This document shows, piece after piece, positions 1-11,286 of a stretch of 64,000 nt of DNA. A model generated the notes under the pieces. That model was not told the origin of the DNA. It was given only the letters and a program-made list of their open reading frames with translations, and did no database searches. Source of the DNA: Charina bottae (Eukaryota; Chordata; Lepidosauria; Squamata; Charinaidae); assembly GCA_023362775.1 (NCBI GenBank), contig JALMGJ010000026.1:620001-684000 (forward strand). Reading direction: 5' to 3'. Every line of letters begins with the position of its first letter. Position 1 is the stretch's first letter. The position numbers and the translations under genes are program-made.

Positions 1-73
1 AAAAGTGTATATGTCACAGCCCGTGTCAAAACTGTATATGTCACAGTCAGTGTCAATACTGTATAGTCACAGT

Positions 74-87
74 CAGTTTCAAAACTG
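74..87. repeat. CAGTTTC-type dyad (example)
   Basis: CAGTTT and AAACTG form perfect six-base inverted arms around a CA centre. The common monomer has CAGTGTCAAAACTG, the same dyad with one mismatched pair. The CAGTTTC variant therefore restores full symmetry, and it recurs two or more times in most higher-order units, for example at 366, 2226, 34937, 35150, 46887, 47100 and 47420. No binding protein is implied by the sequence itself. Confidence 0.75.
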
Positions 88-92
88 TATAT

Positions 93-118
93 GTCACAGC
101 CAGTGTCAAAACTGTATA
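93..118 (+). repeat. Type example of the 26 bp monomer
   Basis: This copy has the CAGCC form at the seventh to ninth bases and ends in TATA, directly followed by the next GTCAC. It contains three spaced GTCA-like words six bases apart (GTCACA, GCCAGT, GTCAAA) followed by ACTGTATA. The TATA-GTC junction supplies the TAG that closes the forward frame VTASVKTV. The sister form at 119-144 has CAGTC, giving three exact GTCA words. Confidence 0.95.
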
Positions 119-269
119 GTCACAGTCAGTGTCAAAACTGTATAGTCACAGTCAGTGTCTAAACTGTATAGTCACAGCCAGTGTCTAAACTGTATAGTCA
201 CAGTCAGTGTCAAAACTGTATATTTCACAGTCAGTGTCAAAACTGTATATTTCACAGTCAGTGTCAAAA

Positions 270-280
270 CCGTATATATC
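270..280 (+). repeat. CCGTATATATC landmark monomer, first of 43
   Basis: A monomer ending AAAACCGTATATATCAAAG in place of AAAACTGTATAGTCACAG serves as the best higher-order anchor. The CC falls at 270, 1917, 3697, 4255, 5104, 6751, 8531, 10179, 11748, 11986, 13555, 14140, 15655, 17384, 19004, 20573, 22859, 24452, 26204, 27640, 29233, 30985, 32448, 33377, 34840, 36460, 39622, 40870, 43314, 44191, 45545, 46793, 48283, 51073, 53517, 54421, 55774, 57153, 58056, 59410, 61002, 61906 and 63260. Recurrent spacings are 1248, 1354, 1569, 1593, 1620, 1647, 1752 and 1780 bp. It is usually preceded by two GTCTAAAC monomers and one or two TATTTCAC monomers, and followed about 85 bp later by a CAGTTTC monomer. 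Confidence 0.9.
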
Positions 281-382
281 AAAGCCAGTGTCAAAACTGT
301 ATAGTCACAGTCAGTGTCAAAACTGTATAGTCACAGCCAGTGTCAAAACTGTATAGTCACAGCCAGTTTCAAAACTGTATAT

Positions 383-409
383 GTCACAGTCAGTGTCAAA
401 ACTGTATAT
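383..409 (+). repeat. Type example of the 27 bp monomer
   Basis: This copy is the same as the 26 bp form with one extra T after TATA, giving TATATGTCAC at the junction. Twenty-seven is divisible by three, and none of the three forward frames has a stop, so runs of this form read as nine-residue peptide repeats (VTASVKTVY, CHSQCQNCI or MSQSVSKLY according to frame). The CAGCC and CAGTC versions both occur in 26 and 27 bp lengths. Confidence 0.95.
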
Positions 410-888
410 GTCACAGCCAGTGTCAAAACTGTATATGTCACAGTCAGTGTCAAAACTGTATAGTCACAGCCAGTGTCAAAACTGTATATGTCACAGTCAG
501 TGTCAAAACTGTATAGTCACAGCCAGTGTCAAAACTGTATATGTCAAAGTCAGTGTCAAAACTGTATAGTCACAGCCAGGTTCAAAACTGTATATGTCAC
601 AGTCATTGTCAAAACTGTATATGTCACAGCCAGTGTAAAAACTGTATATGTCACAGTCACTGTCAAAACTGTATAGTCACAGCCAGTGTCAAAACTGTAT
701 ATGTCACAGCCAGTGTCAAAACTGTATAGTCACAGCCAGTGTCAAAACTGTATAGTCACAGCCAGTGTCAAAACTGCATATGTCACAGCCAGTGTCAAAA
801 CTGTATATGTCACAGTCAGTGTCAAAACTGTATAGTCACAGCCAGTGTCAAAAGTGTATATGTCACAGCCCGTGTCAAAACTGTATAT

Positions 889-912
889 GTCAGTCAGTGT
901 CAATACTGTATA
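889..912 (+). repeat. 24 bp short monomer, seven paralogous copies
   Basis: A CA dinucleotide is missing, so TGTCACAGTCAG becomes TGTCAGTCAG, and the copy also carries CAATACTG in place of CAAAACTG. Paralogues start at 5723, 9150, 18003, 23478, 28259 and 35459. Their spacings (4834, 3427, 8853, 5475, 4781, 7200) match offsets found independently from other landmarks. The copies therefore descend from one deletion that spread with larger blocks. It is the only length class other than 26 and 27 that I found in several copies. Confidence 0.9.
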
Positions 913-3900
913 GTCACAGTCAGTTTCAAAACTGTATAGTCACAGCCAGTGTCAAAACTGTATATGTCACAGCCAGTGTAAAAACTGTATATGTCACAGT
1001 CAGTGTCAAAACTGTATAGTCACAGCCAGTGTCAAAACTGTATAGTCACAGCCAGTGTCAAAACTGCATATGTCACAGCCAGTGTCAAAACTGTATATGT
1101 CACAGCCAGTGTCAAAACTGTATATGTCACAGTCAGTGTCAAAACTGTATAGTCACAGCCAGTGTCAAAAGTGTATATGTCACAGCCCGTGTCAAAACTG
1201 TATATGTCACAGTCAGTGTCAAAACTGTGTATGTCACAGTCACTGTCAAAACTGTATATGTCACAGCCAGTGTAAAAACTGTATATGTCACAGTCAGTGT
1301 CAAAACTGTATAGTCACAGCCAGTGTCAAAACTGTATATGTCACAGTCAGTGTCAAAACTGTATAGTCACAGCCAGTGTCAAAACTGTATATGTCAAAGT
1401 TAGTGTCAAAACTGTATAGTCACAGCCAGTGTCAAAACTGTATAGTCACAGCCAGTTTCAAAACTGTATATGTCACAGCCAGTGTAAAAACTGTATATGT
1501 CACAGTCAGTGTCAAAACTGTATAGTCACAGCCAGTGTCAAAACTGTATATGTCACAGTCAATGTCAAAACTGTATATGTCAAAGTCAGTGTCAAAACTG
1601 TATATGTCACAGCCAGTGTCAAAACTGTATATTTCACAGCCAGTGTCAAAACTGTATAGTCACAGTCAGTGTCAAAACTGTATATGTCACAGTCAGTGTC
1701 AAAACTGTATATGTCAAAGTCAGTGTCAAAACTGTATATGTCACAGCCAGTGTCAAAACTGTATAGTCACAGTCAGTGTCAAAACTGTATAGTCACAGTC
1801 AGTGTCTAAACTGTATAGTCACAGCCAGTGTCTAAACTGTATAGTCACAGTCAGTGTCAAAACTGTATATTTCATAGTCAGTGTCAAAACTGTATATTTC
1901 ACAGTCAGTGTCAAAACCGTATATATCAAAGCCAGTGTCAAAACTGTATAGTCACAGTCAGTGTCAAAACTGTATAGTCACAGCCAGTGTCAAAACTGTA
2001 TAGTCACAGCCAGTTTCAAAACTGTATATGTCACAGTCAGTGTCAAAACTGTATATGTCACAGCCAGTGTCAAAACTGTATATGTCACAGTCAGTGTCAA
2101 AACTGTATAGTCACAGCCAGTGTCAAAACTGTATATGTCACAGTCAGTGTCAAAACTGTATAGTCACAGCCAGTGTCAAAACTGTATATGTCAAAGTCAG
2201 TGTCAAAACTGTATAGTCACAGCCAGTTTCAAAACTGTATATGTCACAGTCAGTGTCAAAACTGTATATGTCACAGCCAGTGTAAAAACTGTATATGTCA
2301 CAGTCACTGTCAAAACTGTATAGTCACAGCCTGTGTCAAAACTGTATATGTCACAGCCAGTGTCAAAACTGTATAGTCACAGCCAGTGTCAAAACTGTAT
2401 AGTCACAGCCAGTGTCAAAACTGCATATGTCACAGCCAGTGTCAAAACTGTATATGTCACAGTCAGTGTCAAAACTGTATAGTCACAGCCAGTGTCAAAA
2501 GTGTATATGTCACAGCCCGTGTCAAAACTGTATATGTCACAGTCAGTGTCAATACTGTATAGTCACAGTCAGTTTCAAAACTGTATAGTCACAGCCAGTG
2601 TCAAAACTGTATATGTCACAGCCAGTGTAAAAACTGTATATGTCACAGTCAGTGTCAAAACTGTATAGTCACAGCCAGTGTCAAAACAGTATAGTCACAG
2701 CCAGTGTCAAAACTGCATATGTCACAGCCAGTGTCAAAACTGTATATGTCACAGCCAGTGTCAAAACTGTATATGTCACAGTCAGTGTCAAAACTGTATA
2801 GTCACAGCGAGTGTCAAAAGTGTATATGTCACAGCCCGTGTCAAAACTGTATATGTCACAGTCAGTGTCAATACTGTATAGTCACAGTCAGTTTCAAAAC
2901 TGTATAGTCACAGCCAGTGTCAAAACTGTATATGTCACAGCCAGTGTAAAAATTGTATATGTCACAGCCAGTGTAAAAACTGTATATGTCACAGTCAGTG
3001 TCAAAACTGTATAGTCACAGCCAGTGTCAAAACTGTATATGTCACAGCCAGTGTCAAAACTGTATATGTCACAGTCAGTGTCAAAACTGTATAGTCACAG
3101 CCAGTGTCAAAACTGTATATGTCAAAGTCAGTGTCAAAACTGTATAGTCACAGCCAGTTTCAAAACTGTATATGTCACAGTCAGTGTCAAAACTGTATAT
3201 GTCACAGCCAGTGTAAAAACTGTATATGTCACAGTCACTGTCAAAACTGTATAGTCACAGCCTGTGTCAAAACTGTATATGTCACAGCCAGTGTCAAAAC
3301 TGTATAGTCACAGCCAGTGTCAAAACTGTATAGTCACAGCCAGTGTCAAAACTGCATATGTCACAGCCAGTGTCAAAACTGTATATGTCACAGTCAGTGT
3401 CAAAACTGTATAGTCACAGCCAGTGTCAAAAGTGTATATGTCACAGCCCGTGTCAAAACTGTATATGTCACAGTCAGTGTCAATACTGTATAGTCACAGT
3501 CAGTTTCAAAACTGTATATGTCACAGCCAGTGTCAAAACTGTATAGTCACAGTCAGTGTCAAAACTGTATAGTCACAGTCAGTGTCTAAACTGTATAGTC
3601 ACAGCCAGTGTCTAAACTGTATAGTCACAGTCAGTGTCAAAACTGTATATTTCACAGTCAGTGTCAAAACTGTATATTTCACAGTCAGTGTCAAAACCGT
3701 ATATATCAAAGCCAGTGTCAAAACTGTATAGTCACAGTCAGTGTCAAAACTGTATAGTCACAGCCAGTGTCAAAACTGTATAGTCACAGCCAGTTTCAAA
3801 ACTGTATATGTCACAGTCAGTGTCAAAACTGTATATGTCACAGTCAGTGTCAAAACTGTATAGTCACAGCCAGTGTCAAAACTGTATATGTCACAGTCAG

Positions 3901-4834
3901 TGTCAAAACTGTATAGTCACAGCCAGTGTCAAAACTGTATATGTCAAAGTCAGTGTCAAAACTGTATAGTCACAGCCAGTTTCAAAACTGTATATGTCAC
4001 AGTCAGTGTCAAAACTGTATATGTCACAGCCAGTGTAAAAACTGTATATGTCACAGTCACTGTCAAAACTGTATAGTCACAGCCAGTGTCAAAACTGTAT
4101 ATGTCACAGCCAGTGTCAAAACTGTATAGTCACAGCCAGTGTCAAAACTGTATAGTCACAGCCAGTGTCAAAACTGCATATGTCACAGCCAGTGTCAAAA
4201 CTGTATATTTCACAGTCAGTGTCAAAACTGTATATTTCACAGTCAGTGTCAAAACCGTATATATCAAAGCCAGTGTCAAAACTGTATAGTCACAGTCAGT
4301 GTCAAAACTGTATAGTCACAGCCAGTGTCAAAACTGTATAGTCACAGCCAGTTTCAAAACTGTATATGTCACAGTCAGTGTCAAAACTGTATATGTCACA
4401 GCCAGTGTCAAAACTGTATATGTCACAGTCAGTGTCAAAACTGTATAGTCACAGCCAGTGTCAAAACTGTATATGTCACAGTCAGTGTCAAAACTGTATA
4501 GTCACAGCCAGTGTCAAAACTGTATATGTCAAAGTCAGTGTCAAAACTGTATAGTCACAGCCAGTTTCAAAACTGTATATGTCACAGTCAGTGTCAAAAC
4601 TGTATATGTCACAGCCAGTGTAAAAACTGTATATGTCACAGTCACTGTCAAAACTGTATAGTCACAGCCTGTGTCAAAACTGTATATGTCACAGCCAGTG
4701 TCAAAACTGTATAGTCACAGCCAGTGTCAAAACTGTATAGTCACAGCCAGTGTCAAAACTGCATATGTCACAGCCAGTGTCAAAACTGTATATGTCACAG
4801 TCAGTGTCAAAACTGTATAGTCACAGCCAGTGTC

Positions 4835-7800
4835 AAAAGTGTATATGTCACAGCCCGTGTCAAAACTGTATATGTCACAGTCAGTGTCAATACTGTATAG
4901 TCACAGTCAGTTTCAAAACTGTATATGTCACAGCCAGTGTCAAAACTGTATAGTCACAGTCAGTGTCAAAACTGTATAGTCACAGTCAGTGTCTAAACTG
5001 TATAGTCACAGCCAGTGTCTAAACTGTATAGTCACAGTCAGTGTCAAAACTGTATATTTCACAGTCAGTGTCAAAACTGTATATTTCACAGTCAGTGTCA
5101 AAACCGTATATATCAAAGCCAGTGTCAAAACTGTATAGTCACAGTCAGTGTCAAAACTGTATAGTCACAGCCAGTGTCAAAACTGTATAGTCACAGCCAG
5201 TTTCAAAACTGTATATGTCACAGTCAGTGTCAAAACTGTATATGTCACAGCCAGTGTCAAAACTGTATATGTCACAGTCAGTGTCAAAACTGTATAGTCA
5301 CAGCCAGTGTCAAAACTGTATATGTCACAGTCAGTGTCAAAACTGTATAGTCACAGCCAGTGTCAAAACTGTATATGTCAAAGTCAGTGTCAAAACTGTA
5401 TAGTCACAGCCAGTTTCAAAACTGTATATGTCACAGTCATTGTCAAAACTGTATATGTCACAGCCAGTGTAAAAACTGTATATGTCACAGTCACTGTCAA
5501 AACTGTATAGTCACAGCCAGTGTCAAAACTGTATATGTCACAGCCAGTGTCAAAACTGTATAGTCACAGCCAGTGTCAAAACTGTATAGTCACAGCCAGT
5601 GTCAAAACTGCATATGTCACAGCCAGTGTCAAAACTGTATATGTCACAGTCAGTGTCAAAACTGTATAGTCACAGCCAGTGTCAAAAGTGTATATGTCAC
5701 AGCCCATGTCAAAACTGTATATGTCAGTCAGTGTCAATACTGTATAGTCACAGTCAGTTTCAAAACTGTATAGTCACAGCCAGTGTCAAAACTGTATATG
5801 TCACAGCCAGTGTAAAAACTGTATATGTCACAGTCAGTGTCAAAACTGTATAGTCACAGCCAGTGTCAAAACTGTATAGTCACAGCCAGTGTCAAAACTG
5901 CATATGTCACAGCCAGTGTCAAAACTGTATATGTCACAGCCAGTGTCAAAACTGTATATGTCACAGTCAGTGTCAAAACTGTATAGTCACAGCCAGTGTC
6001 AAAAGTGTATATGTCACAGCCCGTGTCAAAACTGTATATGTCACAGTCAGTGTCAAAACTGTGTATGTCACAGTCACTGTCAAAACTGTATATGTCACAG
6101 CCAGTGTAAAAACTGTATATGTCACAGTCAGTGTCAAAACTGTATAGTCACAGCCAGTGTCAAAACTGTATATGTCACAGTCAGTGTCAAAACTGTATAG
6201 TCACAGCCAGTGTCAAAACTGTATATGTCAAAGTTAGTGTCAAAACTGTATAGTCACAGCCAGTGTCAAAACTGTATAGTCACAGCCAGTTTCAAAACTG
6301 TATATGTCACAGCCAGTGTAAAAACTGTATATGTCACAGTCAGTGTCAAAACTGTATAGTCACAGCCAGTGTCAAAACTGTATATGTCACAGTCAATGTC
6401 AAAACTGTATATGTCAAAGTCAGTGTCAAAACTGTATATGTCACAGCCAGTGTCAAAACTGTATATTTCACAGCCAGTGTCAAAACTGTATAGTCACAGT
6501 CAGTGTCAAAACTGTATATGTCACAGTCAGTGTCAAAACTGTATATGTCAAAGTCAGTGTCAAAACTGTATATGTCACAGCCAGTGTCAAAACTGTATAG
6601 TCACAGTCAGTGTCAAAACTGTATAGTCACAGTCAGTGTCTAAACTGTATAGTCACAGCCAGTGTCTAAACTGTATAGTCACAGTCAGTGTCAAAACTGT
6701 ATATTTCACAGTCAGTGTCAAAACTGTATATTTCACAGTCAGTGTCAAAACCGTATATATCAAAGCCAGTGTCAAAACTGTATAGTCACAGTCAGTGTCA
6801 AAACTGTATAGTCACAGCCAGTGTCAAAACTGTATAGTCACAGCCAGTTTCAAAACTGTATATGTCACAGTCAGTGTCAAAACTGTATATGTCACAGCCA
6901 GTGTCAAAACTGTATATGTCACAGTCAGTGTCAAAACTGTATAGTCACAGCCAGTGTCAAAACTGTATATGTCACAGTCAGTGTCAAAACTGTATAGTCA
7001 CAGCCAGTGTCAAAACTGTATATGTCAAAGTCAGTGTCAAAACTGTATAGTCACAGCCAGTTTCAAAACTGTATATGTCACAGTCAGTGTCAAAACTGTA
7101 TATGTCACAGCCAGTGTAAAAACTGTATATGTCACAGTCACTGTCAAAACTGTATAGTCACAGCCTGTGTCAAAACTGTATATGTCACAGCCAGTGTCAA
7201 AACTGTATAGTCACAGCCAGTGTCAAAACTGTATAGTCACAGCCAGTGTCAAAACTGCATATGTCACAGCCAGTGTCAAAACTGTATATGTCACAGTCAG
7301 TGTCAAAACTGTATAGTCACAGCCAGTGTCAAAAGTGTATATGTCACAGCCCGTGTCAAAACTGTATATGTCACAGTCAGTGTCAATACTGTATAGTCAC
7401 AGTCAGTTTCAAAACTGTATAGTCACAGCCAGTGTCAAAACTGTATATGTCACAGCCAGTGTAAAAACTGTATATGTCACAGTCAGTGTCAAAACTGTAT
7501 AGTCACAGCCAGTGTCAAAACAGTATAGTCACAGCCAGTGTCAAAACTGCATATGTCACAGCCAGTGTCAAAACTGTATATGTCACAGCCAGTGTCAAAA
7601 CTGTATATGTCACAGTCAGTGTCAAAACTGTATAGTCACAGCGAGTGTCAAAAGTGTATATGTCACAGCCCGTGTCAAAACTGTATATGTCACAGTCAGT
7701 GTCAATACTGTATAGTCACAGTCAGTTTCAAAACTGTATAGTCACAGCCAGTGTCAAAACTGTATATGTCACAGCCAGTGTAAAAATTGTATATGTCACA

Positions 7801-8261
7801 GCCAGTGTAAAAACTGTATATGTCACAGTCAGTGTCAAAACTGTATAGTCACAGCCAGTGTCAAAACTGTATATGTCACAGCCAGTGTCAAAACTGTATA
7901 TGTCACAGTCAGTGTCAAAACTGTATAGTCACAGCCAGTGTCAAAACTGTATATGTCAAAGTCAGTGTCAAAACTGTATAGTCACAGCCAGTTTCAAAAC
8001 TGTATATGTCACAGTCAGTGTCAAAACTGTATATGTCACAGCCAGTGTAAAAACTGTATATGTCACAGTCACTGTCAAAACTGTATAGTCACAGCCTGTG
8101 TCAAAACTGTATATGTCACAGCCAGTGTCAAAACTGTATAGTCACAGCCAGTGTCAAAACTGTATAGTCACAGCCAGTGTCAAAACTGCATATGTCACAG
8201 CCAGTGTCAAAACTGTATATGTCACAGTCAGTGTCAAAACTGTATAGTCACAGCCAGTGTC
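4835..8261 (+). repeat. Higher-order block A, copy 2
   Basis: This copy starts at the same AAAAGTG monomer as copy 1 and keeps monomer order with it. Copy 3 follows at a shift of 3427 bp, because the next AAAAGTG start is at 8262. One private change is CCCATGTC at 5706 where the other copies have CCCGTGTC. The block contains the 24 bp monomer at 5723 and the CAGCGAGTG monomer near 7642. Confidence 0.85.
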
Positions 8262-11200
8262 AAAAGTGTATATGTCACAGCCCGTGTCAAAACTGTATAT
8301 GTCACAGTCAGTGTCAATACTGTATAGTCACAGTCAGTTTCAAAACTGTATATGTCACAGCCAGTGTCAAAACTGTATAGTCACAGTCAGTGTCAAAACT
8401 GTATAGTCACAGTCAGTGTCTAAACTGTATAGTCACAGCCAGTGTCTAAACTGTATAGTCACAGTCAGTGTCAAAACTGTATATTTCACAGTCAGTGTCA
8501 AAACTGTATATTTCACAGTCAGTGTCAAAACCGTATATATCAAAGCCAGTGTCAAAACTGTATAGTCACAGTCAGTGTCAAAACTGTATAGTCACAGCCA
8601 GTGTCAAAACTGTATAGTCACAGCCAGTTTCAAAACTGTATATGTCACAGTCAGTGTCAAAACTGTATATGTCACAGCCAGTGTCAAAACTGTATATGTC
8701 ACAGTCAGTGTCAAAACTGTATAGTCACAGCCAGTGTCAAAACTGTATATGTCACAGTCAGTGTCAAAACTGTATAGTCACAGCCAGTGTCAAAACTGTA
8801 TATGTCAAAGTCAGTGTCAAAACTGTATAGTCACAGCCAGTTTCAAAACTGTATATGTCACAGTCAGTGTCAAAACTGTATATGTCACAGCCAGTGTAAA
8901 AACTGTATATGTCACAGTCACTGTCAAAACTGTATAGTCACAGCCAGTGTCAAAACTGTATATGTCACAGCCAGTGTCAAAACTGTATAGTCACAGCCAG
9001 TGTCAAAACTGTATAGTCACAGCCAGTGTCAAAACTGCATATGTCACAGCCAGTGTCAAAACTGTATATGTCACAGTCAGTGTCAAAACTGTATAGTCAC
9101 AGCCAGTGTCAAAAGTGTATATGTCACAGCCCGTGTCAAAACTGTATATGTCAGTCAGTGTCAATACTGTATAGTCACAGTCAGTTTCAAAACTGTATAG
9201 TCACAGCCAGTGTCAAAACTGTATATGTCACAGCCAGTGTAAAAACTGTATATGTCACAGTCAGTGTCAAAACTGTATAGTCACAGCCAGTGTCAAAACT
9301 GTATAGTCACAGCCAGTGTCAAAACTGCATATGTCACAGCCAGTGTCAAAACTGTATATGTCACAGCCAGTGTCAAAACTGTATATGTCACAGTCAGTGT
9401 CAAAACTGTATAGTCACAGCCAGTGTCAAAAGTGTATATGTCACAGCCCGTGTCAAAACTGTATATGTCACAGTCAGTGTCAAAACTGTGTATGTCACAG
9501 TCACTGTCAAAACTGTATATGTCACAGCCAGTGTAAAAACTGTATATGTCACAGTCAGTGTCAAAACTGTATATGTCACAGCCAGTGTCAAAACTGTATA
9601 TGTCACAGTCAGTGTCAAAACTGTATAGTCACAGCCAGTGTCAAAACTGTATATGTCAAAGTTAGTGTCAAAACTGTATAGTCACAGCCAGTGTCAAAAC
9701 TGTATAGTCACAGCCAGTTTCAAAACTGTATATGTCACAGCCAGTGTAAAAACTGTATATGTCACAGTCAGTGTCAAAACTGTATAGTCACAGCCAGTGT
9801 CAAAACTGTATATGTCACAGTCAATGTCAAAACTGTATATGTCAAAGTCAGTGTCAAAACTGTATATGTCACAGCCAGTGTCAAAACTGTATATTTCACA
9901 GCCAGTGTCAAAACTGTATAGTCACAGTCAGTGTCAAAACTGTATATGTCACAGTCAGTGTCAAAACTGTATATGTCAAAGTCAGTGTCAAAACTGTATA
10001 TGTCACAGCCAGTGTCAAAACTGTATAGTCACAGTCAGTGTCAAAACTGTATAGTCACAGTCAGTGTCTAAACTGTATAGTCACAGCCAGTGTCTAAACT
10101 GTATAGTCACAGTCAGTGTCAAAACTGTATATTTCACAGTCAGTGTCAAAACTGTATATTTCACAGTCAGTGTCAAAACCGTATATATCAAAGCCAGTGT
10201 CAAAACTGTATAGTCACAGTCAGTGTCAAAACTGTATAGTCACAGCCAGTGTCAAAACTGTATAGTCACAGCCAGTTTCAAAACTGTATATGTCACAGTC
10301 AGTGTCAAAACTGTATATGTCACAGCCAGTGTCAAAACTGTATATGTCACAGTCAGTGTCAAAACTGTATAGTCACAGCCAGTGTCAAAACTGTATATGT
10401 CACAGTCAGTGTCAAAACTGTATAGTCACAGCCAGTGTCAAAACTGTATATGTCAAAGTCAGTGTCAAAACTGTATAGTCACAGCCAGTTTCAAAACTGT
10501 ATATGTCACAGTCAGTGTCAAAACTGTATATGTCACAGCCAGTGTAAAAACTGTATATGTCACAGTCACTGTCAAAACTGTATAGTCACAGCCTGTGTCA
10601 AAACTGTATATGTCACAGCCAGTGTCAAAACTGTATAGTCACAGCCAGTGTCAAAACTGTATAGTCACAGCCAGTGTCAAAACTGCATATGTCACAGCCA
10701 GTGTCAAAACTGTATATGTCACAGTCAGTGTCAAAACTGTATAGTCACAGCCAGTGTCAAAAGTGTATATGTCACAGCCCGTGTCAAAACTGTATATGTC
10801 ACAGTCAGTGTCAATACTGTATAGTCACAGTCAGTTTCAAAACTGTATAGTCACAGCCAGTGTCAAAACTGTATATGTCACAGCCAGTGTAAAAACTGTA
10901 TATGTCACAGTCAGTGTCAAAACTGTATAGTCACAGCCAGTGTCAAAACAGTATAGTCACAGCCAGTGTCAAAACTGCATATGTCACAGCCAGTGTCAAA
11001 ACTGTATATGTCACAGCCAGTGTCAAAACTGTATATGTCACAGTCAGTGTCAAAACTGTATAGTCACAGCGAGTGTCAAAAGTGTATATGTCACAGCCCG
11101 TGTCAAAACTGTATATGTCACAGTCAGTGTCAATACTGTATAGTCACAGTCAGTTTCAAAACTGTATAGTCACAGCCAGTGTCAAAAATGTATATGTCAC

Positions 11201-11286
11201 AGCCAGTGTAAAAATTGTATATGTCACAGCCAGTGTAAAAACTGTATATGTCACAGTCAGTGTCAAAACTGTATAGTCACAGCCAG
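8262..11286 (+). repeat. Higher-order block A, copy 3 (partial)
   Basis: The block matches copy 2 at an offset of 3427 up to 9573, and 3428 afterwards because one extra T at 9574 turns a 26 bp monomer into a 27 bp monomer. Homology to copy 2 stops near 11286, where the order switches to a stretch with TATATATCAC and TATATATCAAAG monomers (near 11430 and 11457) that copy 2 lacks. Confidence 0.85.
9400..9681 (+). repeat. Longest run of 27 bp monomers in block A
   Basis: The T gained at 9574 removes a frame-shifting 26 bp monomer. The forward open frames here therefore grow from 94 and 103 codons in the paralogues at 5863 and 5889 to 112 and 121 codons. It also leaves the only minus-strand open frame above 60 codons that I know of (9400-9618), which is the complement reading YTVLTLAVT over and over. 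This is repeat structure, not a gene. Confidence 0.85.

Larger units (their letters stand above)
1..4834 (+). repeat. Higher-order block A, copy 1
   Basis: Positions 1 to about 3810 match 4835 to about 8644 at a constant offset of 4834. They share rare states such as CAGTCATTGTC near 605 and 5439 and the 24 bp monomer at 889. Copy 1 has lost one 27 bp monomer near 3835, so the offset becomes 4861 from about 3846 to 4190. Private changes include CCAGGTTC at 580 and TTCATAGTC near 1874. Near 4181-4210 the order jumps from the ACTGCATA monomer straight to TATTTCAC, a deletion junction. Confidence 0.85.

Noticed and set aside
74..87. Transcription terminators or replication-origin iterons
   Set aside because: The dyad has weak arms and no T-run. 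It recurs through 64 kb with no replication gene nearby.
400..412. TATA boxes from the TATATG junction
   Set aside because: The word occurs once per 27 bp monomer throughout. No start-site context or downstream gene sets any copy apart.
9400..9618. Minus-strand open frame of 72 codons
   Set aside because: It is the complement of consecutive 27 bp monomers (YTVLTLAVT repeated). It exists because of the one-base gain at 9574.
9316..9681. Cys-rich CHSQCQNCI repeats suggesting a zinc-binding or metallothionein-like protein
   Set aside because: Regular cysteines come from the TGT triplets of the repeat in one frame. Frame shifts at each 26 bp monomer stop the pattern after a few units.
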